Origin: OLB7 sp966250335 | Lineage (GTDB): Bacteria > Bacteroidota > Ignavibacteria > OLB7 | Assembly: GCA_966250335.1 (NCBI GenBank) | Contig: CBINGZ010000031.1 | Coordinates: 1-64,000 of the forward strand | Length of the DNA: 64,000 nt | Direction: 5' to 3' | Part shown: positions 18,391-27,200 of the stretch, one piece after another | Layout of the letters: each line of letters starts with the position of its first letter | Position numbering within the stretch: the first letter of the stretch is position 1 | Translations under genes and position numbers: made by a program | The notes under the pieces: generated by a model | The model's input: only the letters and a program-made list of their open reading frames with translations | Database searches by the model: none | Told to the model about the DNA's origin: nothing

Positions 18391-18744
18391 CGGCTCGTAG
18401 TTCTGGTTCAGGATCAGAACCTTGCTGCCGAGCGATGTCGATACCTGCTGGGCGACTACCCCGTCATCGGATATAGGTGCAAACCTGGGGAATACGGCCT
18501 CCTTGGAGAGCTACTCCGTGCTGACATGTATCTGGTGTATCTGCCTGTCGTCTCGTAGAGTCCTGTTGTACGATGTGTTATAGATAACGATCGATCGTGA
18601 CGATTCGCGTATCGCCGTTCCGATCGACATGGTTCCGATCGCTTTGAGGGCGTCGCTCACTCAATTCCAAATTCGATGATGAACGACGCCCGTGAAGCTA
18701 CGTGATCCTGACCGGATCGGCAAGGGGCTGATTTCCCCCTCGGG
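18391..18744. other. intergenic stretch between transaldolase and HNH genes
   Basis: The lower part (18391 to about 18510) holds the unassigned 5' coding text of the HNH gene. The rest shows no gene, no clear hairpin and no repeat. The transaldolase transcript ends at 18745 without an obvious terminator. Confidence 0.4.
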
Positions 18745-19866
18745 TCAGACCGTAATGTCTCCGTTCGCCAGCGCGGCGCGCTTCTCCTCGATCTTCTCGA
18801 AGAGAGAATCGAACGACTTCTCGAATTTCTCCACCCCTTCCTTCAGGAGCCTCTCCATCACCTCGTCCAGGTCGACTCCGACCTCCCCCAGACGCTCGAT
18901 CGCGGCGCGCGCCTCATCGAGTCCCTCCTCCACGGTCTCACGAATCTGGGCATGGTCGAGGATCGCCTCCAGCGTCTCCGGCGGGACCGTGTTGACGGTG
19001 GCCGGCCCGATCAGGTTGTCTACATAGATAAGGTCATAGTAGGCCGGATTCTTCGTCGAGGTGCTGGCCCAGAGGGGACGCTGGGGGCGCGCCCCGCGTG
19101 CCGCCAGCGCCTCCCATCGGGGATTCGAGCTCCCGAAGATCTCGCGGAACGCCTGATAGACCAGCTTCGTGTTGGCGACCGCGACGCTCCCCTGCATCGC
19201 TATCGCCTCCGGCGTGCCGACGGCTCCCAGCATCTGATCGACCATGACGTCGATCCGGCTGACGAAGACGCTTGCCACCGAGCTGATGCCGGCGATCTCT
19301 TCACCCCGGGCAACTCTATCCTCCAGTCCCGCCATGTAGGCGTCGGCCACCTGCCGATACTGGTCGAGCGAGAACATCAGGGTGATATTGATGTTGATCC
19401 CTTCCGCGATGGCGTGGCGGATGGCCGGGATTCCTTCCGGCGTGGCGGGAATCTTCACCATCAGGTTGGGGCGGTCGATCGCGCTCCAGATATGACGCGC
19501 TTCGGTGATCGTCTCCTCGGTCCTGGCGGCGAGCTTGGGGTTCACTTCCATCGAGATGAATCCGTCTGCGCCGCCGGACTCGTCGTAGACGGGGCGGATG
19601 ATATCGCAGGCGTTCCTGATATCGGTGATGAAGATCTCCGTGGCGATCTCCGCCGTGGAGAGTCCCCGACCGGCCAGTTCACGGATCTCATCATCGTAGG
19701 CGGCGCCGCTGGAGATCGACTTCTCGAAGATGGTGGGGTTGGAGGTCATCCCTCTGATCCCTTTCTCCACGAGCTCCCGCATCCCCCCCTGGGCGATGAA
19801 GTCGCGGCTGATGAAATCGTACCAGATCGACTGGCCGTGCTCGAGGAGCGTATGCAGCTGGTTCAT
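18745..19866 (-). CDS. tal: transaldolase
   Basis: Pentose phosphate pathway enzyme that moves a dihydroxyacetone unit between sugar phosphates through a Schiff base. At 373 residues it belongs to the longer Tal class. Hallmarks: GIRGMTSNPTIFEKSI (residues 37-52), and PNLMVKIPATPEGI with Schiff-base Lys138. NINITLMFSLDQY, VASVFVSRID and a final YVDNLIGPATVNTVPPETL follow. A good ribosome site (AGGAAG, eight bases before ATG 19866) fixes the start. It is a single cytoplasmic gene, and no glycolytic or pentose-phosphate partner lies nearby. Confidence 0.96.
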   Translation of the reverse strand: MNQLHTLLEHGQSIWYDFISRDFIAQGGMRELVEKGIRGMTSNPTIFEKSISSGAAYDDEIRELAGRGLSTAEIATEIFITDIRNACDIIRPVYDESGGADGFISMEVNPKLAARTEETITEARHIWSAIDRPNLMVKIPATPEGIPAIRHAIAEGININITLMFSLDQYRQVADAYMAGLEDRVARGEEIAGISSVASVFVSRIDVMVDQMLGAVGTPEAIAMQGSVAVANTKLVYQAFREIFGSSNPRWEALAARGARPQRPLWASTSTKNPAYYDLIYVDNLIGPATVNTVPPETLEAILDHAQIRETVEEGLDEARAAIERLGEVGVDLDEVMERLLKEGVEKFEKSFDSLFEKIEEKRAALANGDITV

Positions 19867-19890
19867 GTTTTAGAGCTTCCTGGTTGAATA

Positions 19891-19978
19891 GGGTTCGGGA
19901 GCGTGCGCGGGAGGTTCGATCCTTCGGGCGCGGGCTGTTCGGGGTCGATGAGGGTTCGGGAGCGTACGCGGGACGTTC
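19891..19978. repeat. 27-bp direct repeat, two copies
   Basis: Copies at 19891-19917 and 19952-19978 begin GGGTTCGGGAGCGT and match at 25 of 27 positions, with a 61-bp period. They lie upstream of the transaldolase start on the minus strand and could be paired binding sites or a remnant duplication. Confidence 0.7.
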
Positions 19979-20366
19979 CGACAGTGGTGATAACAATCCC
20001 TGACGATTCCTGTTCCCCAAAAACCTTGCTTCGTGCTCATTTCCGCGCTCTTCGCGGCGCAATATCGCAACTATGCAAATTCTGCTTTTATATTTTGATA
20101 CTTGGTATATATTTGAAGAAGGCACTGGGGGGAGCCTGGGAAACCTATTCTACCGCCCCCTCCTTTCCCTTTAACAATCTTTAACGGATAACCGGCCGCA
20201 GCGGGCCCGATACATTCATTTATGTGTCGGAACCCATACCCGGTCTTCATCCCGATGCATCGGCGACCTCCACGTTCCGAATCGGATCGTCACAGTCGTC
20301 GGTGAACCGGACAATCAGGAGAGGAGCATTCAACAAAGCTGCTGCAAACTTAGCGCAACGCAGCAT

Positions 20367-20403
20367 GCAAACCCGTCGATTAAAGAAATTTAATCGGATT
20401 TGC
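20367..20403 (+). promoter_or_regulatory. GNRA-capped hairpin upstream of the T9SS gene
   Basis: CGATTAAA (20377-20384) pairs with TTTAATCG (20389-20396) across a GAAA tetraloop. An outer GCAAA/TTTGC stem (20367-20371 with 20399-20403) closes the structure. It lies 120 bp before the start codon of the first T9SS protein. It could be an mRNA-stabilising or regulatory leader element, or an upstream terminator. Confidence 0.4.
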
Positions 20404-20523
20404 TCCTTTGGAGCATGATCCGCCCCCAATCATTAACTCCATAATCTCTTTCGCCTCGAAGCGCTTTCGTCTTGAGCCTGTATCGTACTCAACAGCTCCA
20501 GAAAACATATTAGGGGAGAACAC

Positions 20524-23500
20524 ATGCAACACCTTCTACGCTCTATTTGCGTGCGAAGACTCTGCCGCGTTGCCGCGGCAATCGTCGTACTGACGCTGGC
20601 CGGAGTCGGCTCTGCGTACAGCACGATGAGCGGTAACTTCGTCTACAGCCTCGGCACCGGGATCGGGACCGACATGACCGGGGCTTCCGTGCTGAGCTAT
20701 TCGAACCGCGACGACGGCGGATCGGGGCTTGTCGACATCGGATTCACCTTCACCTTCGAGAAGGTCGACTACACGCAGTTCCAGGCCGGCGTCAACGGAA
20801 CCCTCGGGTTTACTTCGACCATCGCGACAACCTACAGCAACGATCTGGGAACGACGACGGGGAACCCGATCATCGCTCCGTTCTGGGAGGATCAGCACCT
20901 CACGACCGATGTCAACGCGGGGACGGGAGTCTTCTACAAGCTGACCGGAACCTCGCCGAACCGTGTTCTGACGATCGAATGGCGTACGGTGCACTATGAT
21001 GAGAGATCGATCACTCCGGTCAACGTGAAGTATCGCTACCAGGTGCGTCTGTATGAAGGCTCGAACAAGATCGAGTACCTCTATCTTCAGATGCCCACGA
21101 GCCCTTCGACCACCGCGTCGATCGGGATGGCGGCGAATGGTACGACCAGCAGCAGCAACAACGTCCGCTGGGTGCCGGCCGCCGGATCGGCGACCATCTT
21201 CTTCAATTCGAGCGATCCGGCGAGCGTAAACATCGCCTCGACGACCCTCCCCGCGAACCTGATGTATATCAGCGTCCCGTGCGAGTCGAACATCCGGCTT
21301 GCCGGCAACACGTTGCAGGGGGGGACTGCCGGCATGGCGAACAACGACAATCTGCTGGCGAACTACAGCGTTCAGCGCGGTAACGCGGGAGTCCGGCAGC
21401 CGTTCACCACGAGCCTCGGCACAGCGACCAACCCGGCCTGTTTCGCCATGAATTATTCGTATTCGATCACCGGGTCGAGCGCTTCCGAGTATGCGATCAC
21501 GCCCGCCTCGGGAACGCTGAACAGCCAGCAGTCGGTCACGCCGACGCTTACGTTCACACCGAACGGCGTCGGCCTGCGACCGGCAACGCTGACCGTCACC
21601 GACAACAACGGCTTCAGCCGGGTCTTCAACCTTCAGGGTGTCGGGACGACGCGCGTTCAGTACACGGGGAACGTCGCACAGGGGGGGACGGCAACCATGG
21701 CGAACAACGACATCCTGATGAGCACCATCAGGGTCGATCGTCTCTTCACCCAGAACTTCCAGCCGTTCACGGTTGCGAACACGAACCCCAATACGAATTC
21801 GAGCTATAACGTCACCTATACGATCACCGATCCGACCGGGCAGTACCGTCTGCTCAATCCGAACGGCAATCAGCCGGTGACCACGTATACCCAGTCGCTC
21901 TCCGGTCTCCAGACCTCCTCGCCGGTCATCAGGTTCGCGCCGACCGGCGTCGGTCAGCAGCTTGCCCAGCTCTCGGTGACCACGGAAGATGGAACCCGCA
22001 ACTACACGCTCGCCGCCTATTCGCGCGCTGCCGGCGCCGACTTCTTCGTCGAGGGTGTCAAGCTGGGCCGCTCGTCGGAGCTCTTCAAGAAGGATCTCAT
22101 CTGCGTCGGCGAGTATGCCGTGACGGTTCCGATCACCGTGAAGAACATCGGTGAGGGAATGTTCCGCATCTTCGGCACGAAGGCGTTCGAGACCGACACG
22201 AACTACGGCCAGGGAGTCCCGACCTACCCGCTGCGTCGCAACGGCAACCAGCCGGTCCCGACGGTCGACTACTTCATCTCCGAGGTGCCGGGGATCGCTC
22301 CGGTGCCGGAGAACGGTCCGAACCAGTATCCGGTCGAGACCCCGGAGGCAGGACAGCGGACGATCTACATCACGTTCGTTCCCCAGCATCCCGGCAAGCG
22401 CTTCACCCGTCTCTTCATCAACACCAACGCCGCGAACTTCACCGGCGAGGATGAGAACGGCGTGACGCGCGACGGCCTGCTGGTGCTCGACCTCTTCGGC
22501 CGCGGCATGGGCTCGTCGCTCTCCACGTCGGCGACCGACCTCACGCTCCCGGAACCGGTCGTCTTCCCGACGACGATGGTCGGCCAGACCGTTACCGAGA
22601 CCGTCAAGTTCTACAATCCGGGCGGCTGCGACCTTCGCGTCGAGCGGAAGAAGCTTCGGATCTCCAGCGGCGACGCCGCCGACTTCAAGGTCCTGAGCGT
22701 CTTCCCGAACGCCGCGGTCGATCAGACGAACGATACGTACATACTTCCTCCGGGCGATTCGGGCGAGATCACCTTCAGCTTCACGCCGTCGCGCAGCGGC
22801 TCGCGTCGCGCGACGATCCTGCTGCAGACCAACGACTCCACGCGTTTCATCCCGGGCCTTACCGAGCGTGGCGCCTACTATCTGGATATCTTCGGTCGCG
22901 GCAAGGTCGGTCTCGAGTCGGCCTCGCTCCGCTTCGACCCGGTCCTGATCGACGGACCGACGACCGAGGATGGCGTCGCCAGCCTGGAGAACACGGCACG
23001 TGAAGTCGTGATCATCAAGGATATGAAGATCGTCGGACCCGACGCAAACGAGTTCGCGATGGACCCGTCGAAGCCGTGGCCGACTGTGCCGTTCTACTTC
23101 ATGCCGGCTCAGCGGATGGAGTTCGGCTTCATCCACACGCCGGCGGCCGGCAGCCAGCCGGGAACCCGTAACGCCGAGCTGCTTCTGATCGCCGACAACG
23201 GCGACACGATCCGGATCATGCTGACGGGCGAGGCAGGTTCCCGTACGCTCGCGCTCAACCCGACCTCGCTCTTCACCAATGCGAGCATTCCGGTCGGCAA
23301 GTCGGCGCGCGAGTACGTGATGATCACGAACAACGGCACGGTGCCGCTCCGCCTTGGGACGACGACGATCGCCGGACCGAACGCAAACAGCTACCTGCTG
23401 GGCGCTCTGCCGCGTCTGATCCTGCAGCCGGGCCAGACCGAGTATCTGGAGGTGGTCTTCCGTCCGGTCAATCCGGGAGCCTCCACGGCGACCCTGACGG

Positions 23501-23880
23501 TCAGCAGCGACGGCACGAACGGTCCGCAGACGGTGACCCTGGGCGGCACCGGCATGCGCATCGGCGCATCGGCGCTGACGAACGCCACCAGCGGTGTCGA
23601 GGATGCCGTGACGGGCGCCGGTGATCGTCTGGAGCAGAGCATCCCGAACCCCGCCAAGGGGACCGCGGTGATCGGCTACGAGCTCCGTCGCGACGGTAAC
23701 GTCCGCCTTGCTCTCTACGATGCTGCCGGAACGCAGGTCGCCGAGCTGGTCGACGGGCATCGTGACGCCGGCCGGTACGAGGCCCGCGTGGATGTGAGCG
23801 GACTGGCGGCGGGAGTCTATCACTACCGACTGATGGTCGGCGGTGAGATGCTCAGCCGGACCCTTGTGGTCGTCAAATAG
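20524..23880 (+). CDS. T9SS-secreted surface protein with choice-of-anchor/ASH-like repeats
   Basis: An 1118-residue exported protein. A signal peptide (residues 1 to about 33, hydrophobic VAAAIVVLTLAGVGSA) is followed by a beta-rich head resembling nidogen/F-spondin-type folds (SGLVDIGFTFTFEKVDYTQFQAGVNGTLGF). Several choice-of-anchor D or ASH-like Ig repeats follow, with phrases such as TVTETVKFYNPGGCDLRV, LPPGDSGEITFSFTPSRSGSRRATIL and LQPGQTEYLEVVFRPVNPGASTATLTV. The last 80 residues are a type IX secretion sorting domain: SIPNPAKGTAVIGYEL...LALYDAAGTQVAEL...SGLAAGVYHYRLMVGGEM. It is therefore exported through T9SS and held at the surface or released. AGGGGAG upstream supports ATG 20524. 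Confidence 0.9.
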   Translation: MQHLLRSICVRRLCRVAAAIVVLTLAGVGSAYSTMSGNFVYSLGTGIGTDMTGASVLSYSNRDDGGSGLVDIGFTFTFEKVDYTQFQAGVNGTLGFTSTIATTYSNDLGTTTGNPIIAPFWEDQHLTTDVNAGTGVFYKLTGTSPNRVLTIEWRTVHYDERSITPVNVKYRYQVRLYEGSNKIEYLYLQMPTSPSTTASIGMAANGTTSSSNNVRWVPAAGSATIFFNSSDPASVNIASTTLPANLMYISVPCESNIRLAGNTLQGGTAGMANNDNLLANYSVQRGNAGVRQPFTTSLGTATNPACFAMNYSYSITGSSASEYAITPASGTLNSQQSVTPTLTFTPNGVGLRPATLTVTDNNGFSRVFNLQGVGTTRVQYTGNVAQGGTATMANNDILMSTIRVDRLFTQNFQPFTVANTNPNTNSSYNVTYTITDPTGQYRLLNPNGNQPVTTYTQSLSGLQTSSPVIRFAPTGVGQQLAQLSVTTEDGTRNYTLAAYSRAAGADFFVEGVKLGRSSELFKKDLICVGEYAVTVPITVKNIGEGMFRIFGTKAFETDTNYGQGVPTYPLRRNGNQPVPTVDYFISEVPGIAPVPENGPNQYPVETPEAGQRTIYITFVPQHPGKRFTRLFINTNAANFTGEDENGVTRDGLLVLDLFGRGMGSSLSTSATDLTLPEPVVFPTTMVGQTVTETVKFYNPGGCDLRVERKKLRISSGDAADFKVLSVFPNAAVDQTNDTYILPPGDSGEITFSFTPSRSGSRRATILLQTNDSTRFIPGLTERGAYYLDIFGRGKVGLESASLRFDPVLIDGPTTEDGVASLENTAREVVIIKDMKIVGPDANEFAMDPSKPWPTVPFYFMPAQRMEFGFIHTPAAGSQPGTRNAELLLIADNGDTIRIMLTGEAGSRTLALNPTSLFTNASIPVGKSAREYVMITNNGTVPLRLGTTTIAGPNANSYLLGALPRLILQPGQTEYLEVVFRPVNPGASTATLTVSSDGTNGPQTVTLGGTGMRIGASALTNATSGVEDAVTGAGDRLEQSIPNPAKGTAVIGYELRRDGNVRLALYDAAGTQVAELVDGHRDAGRYEARVDVSGLAAGVYHYRLMVGGEMLSRTLVVVK

Positions 23881-23902
23881 TCGGATTCTCGCTCAAAATC
23901 GA

Positions 23903-23941
23903 TCGAGCGGACCACTTCCTGAAAAAAAGTGGTCCGCTCGA
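23903..23941 (+). terminator. strong hairpin after the first T9SS gene
   Basis: A perfect 15-bp stem (23903-23917 with 23927-23941) and a 9-nt A-rich loop, 23 bp past the stop. There is no T-run after it, so it may protect the 3' end or need help to terminate. Confidence 0.6.
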
Positions 23942-24253
23942 CGCTTATATCGATCAGGCTACTAACAAAACATCCGGTCGCTGTGTTAGGAGGGAGAGAT
24001 TGCCCGGATGGAGCAGGATTGATAAATAACTCTTGACTTTGATGTGGATATTGACGATTCTCGCAGGCTCATATCGGGCCATCGTCGATGTCCCGGCTTC
24101 TTCCTCGCTTCCCCGGTCTCCGCTCCGGCGGTCAACCGGGCATCCGCTCGCCGCAGCTCTCCCGTGCGGCGATCTTCTTCAACAGACCTTGAACGCTTCA
24201 TTTATACAGCTTTCCGTATACCTCAATTCACACTTTACACAGGAGTGCATCAG
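23942..24253 (+). other. intergenic leader of the second T9SS gene
   Basis: No gene is seen. The open frame of the downstream gene runs upstream to about 24044, but without protein-like quality. The last 70 bp are AT-rich (TTTATACAGC...TTCACACTTTACAC) and probably hold the promoter. CAGGAG lies eight bases before ATG 24254. Confidence 0.45.
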
Positions 24254-27200
24254 ATGAGAAGGATGCTTCTACTGCTCTGCGCCGTCCTGTTTGCATTGCC
24301 CAGCGCGATGTATGCAGGCGGAGGCGATGGAGACAAGGATGAGGGTGCAGATCCGCAGCGTCGATCGAACGACGGTAACCCGAGCGATCTGGTTCCGAAC
24401 TTCGAATCGTACCCCGGTTCCTCTGTCCCGCTGATCCCGACGAAGTCGCCGCTGGCGACCGGATACTACGTGACCGATAACGACGCTCCCCAGTCTGGCG
24501 CTCCGTGGGCCCCTTCGTACTCGTTCGTCGACACGACGGGTATCGAGGCCAGGAGCTGGCGTCGTATCCTTTCCGGTCCGAACCAGGTCCCTGCCTCGAC
24601 GTGGACGAGCCCGTCGAGCCTGGGCTACGAGTATTTCCGCAACCCGGATGATGCGACCGACTCGACGAACGACGCGTTCGCCGGTCCTATCGCCATCGGG
24701 TTCCCGTTCTATTTCTACGGTCGTAAGTACGACAGCTTCTACGTCTCCACGAACGGCCTTATCGGCCTTGCGAACCGCCGCTATCTCTACAATGCGGCCG
24801 GTGCGAAGATCGATTACGATCCGTGGAGCGATGATCCGCGTCCCCGCTCGAACGCGCTTACCGATGCGACGCCGGACGATTACGGCTTCCAGTATGTCGC
24901 GCTCGGCAACACCACGAACAAGACTGGTGGTGTTCGTAACCCGAAGAACACGGCGTTCCCGAACGCCAACCTGAAGTCGGTCGTTGCCCCGCTGTGGGAC
25001 GACACCGAGCTTTCCCAGTTCGATCCGCAGACGAACCTGCCGGACGACTACGGCCGCGTCTACTGGCGCCGTGATCAGACGGGCAACAAGCTGATCATCT
25101 ACTATGTGAATCAGACGATGCTCGGCCGCAAGAACATTGCGATCCTCGGTAACATGACGGGCAACCTTCCCCGTCGTGGCATGAGCGCCAGCTATCAGGT
25201 GGTGTTCAACCGTCAGGACAGCACGGTCACGATGCACTACAGCGACTTCCGCGGTGTCTACACGGACGCTACGCAGGGTATCTTCACGATCCCGTCGAAC
25301 GCGATGTTCCGTGCCAACGCCACCGTCGGTGTCCAGAGCCATGACGGCGAATACACCAACTACCTCTTCAGCGCCAACCCGGGTGGTGGCGACGAGCAGG
25401 GTGGTGTCTTCACGAACGGCGACGCGCTTCCGCCGCACATCAACCTCGCGGTTCAGTTCAAGCAGTGGAAGAACGTGGTTCGCGTGTTGAACGTGACCTT
25501 CGAAGTTCCGAAGCGGAACTCCCCGGGCCAGTTCGAGCCGATGCCGAAGGGAGACAAGCCTGACAACTACGAGCTCCTGCTCGGCCACCAGACCCTCGGC
25601 GTCGTCCGTCCGGTCGGTATCGTCGAGAACGTCTCGAGCAACCGTCAGGGGGTCACCGGCGTCAACTACACGCCGCAGCCGATCTCGTTCAACGTGATCT
25701 TCCGTATCCGTGACCTGATCAACATCACGGCTCCTCCGGTCTACCAGAAAACGAAGTCGACGAAGTCGCTCTATCCGATGGACTGGCTGCCGGGGAACAT
25801 GAACCCGAACACGTCCACGCCGAACATCGACACGATCGTGTTCGATCCGTACGTGACGAACGCTCAGCTTCTGAAGCAGCTCGGCCGTTTCAAGGCAGAG
25901 GTTATCGCCACCGATCGCGGCCCGACGGGTCAGATCTACGGTGACCGCTGGCCGTTCGACGATACCACCGGTATCCGCATGTTCGGCATCAGCCGTCAGG
26001 AAGTGCCGTACATCACGACGTTCGACGATTACTCGGTCTCGCCGGAAGATGGTGACATCCCGTCGGTGCAGCGCTGGGTCTCGATCGGCGCCAAGGTTGT
26101 CGACGGCGACGCCAACACCTACAACCCGCCGCCGCCGAGAGGCCCGGCCGGAACGAAGGGAATCAACTCGCCGGTCGCACGTCTCGACCGTATCGATATC
26201 GGCGGCGCGCCGTACCCCGGCTCGGACGTCGGTGATACGCTCATCTCGTTCCCGATCAACCTGAGCACGGTTCTCGGCCGTCCGGTCGTGATCCTCTCCT
26301 ACCAGCGTTCGGGTCGCGTGACCTACGCACGTGGATGGAGCGATGCTCTTCGCGTCGGTCCGGAGCAGGCGGTGTACAACACGCTGAAGTCGTCGATGCT
26401 GCAGCAGCCGGATAAGCTCCAGGTCGAGTTCGCCGAGCCGAGCCCGAACGGTCTCGACAACATCACGAACGCGAAGAACTGGCGCGATGCCAACTTCAAC
26501 GACAAGAACGCGATCATCAACTGGGGTACGACCTCGCCGCGCTGGGGTGTCTTCGGCGGTGGCGGTGGTTCGGGCCTTGATACGATCGGAAAGATCGTCG
26601 TCGACGAGTTCGACGTCGGTAAGGACTTCGAGTATCATCGCGCCTTCATTCCGATCCCGTCGCGCTGGACGAAGCCGCTGAACGCGAACAAGTACTTCCG
26701 CTTCCGTCTGCGCGTGCTCGCGAGCAACCACCGTAATCCGGCTGGACCTCCGGGCGATGACGATGATCCATTCTACGTGGATAACATCATGCTCGTAGAG
26801 CCTGATAAGCCAGAAGTCGAGGTCACCGCGGTCGGTTACGACTGGCCGTACACGCAGGCTCCTGCATCGCAGGCCCGTGCTATCCCCCTGTGGGCGAAGG
26901 TCTCGAACAACGGATCGACGGCAGCAACGGCATTCGGCGTCGCACTCTACGTGGTCGACCGCACCGTTCCTCCTCCTCCGGGCTTCTACAGCTACTACCG
27001 CTACCTGACGGTGATCTCGGTCCCGGCAGGACGCAGCCTGCGTCAGCAGTTCCCGCCGTGGAACGCTCAGGAGTGCGGCAAGGCAGTCACGCCGGGCCCG
27101 AACACTCCTCCGGTGAACACGCAGCGCTATCGCATCTCGGGTCAGATTCTGCCGCAGGGCTATGACTCGTACAATGCGAACGACTTCACCTATACGGACT

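Larger units (their letters stand above)
19867..20523. other. long divergent intergenic region
   Basis: No gene is evident over 657 bp between transaldolase and the first T9SS protein. The part near transaldolase is GC-rich and has a direct repeat (19891-19917 and 19952-19978). From 20060 on it is AT-richer. A hairpin with a GAAA loop (20367-20403) lies in the probable leader of the plus-strand gene. An AGGGGAG ribosome site stands before ATG 20524. Confidence 0.5.

Noticed and set aside
20536..23823. A 1095-codon minus-strand frame opposite the first T9SS gene
   Set aside because: Same reason: antisense of a clearly coding gene, with no recognisable domain and skewed composition.
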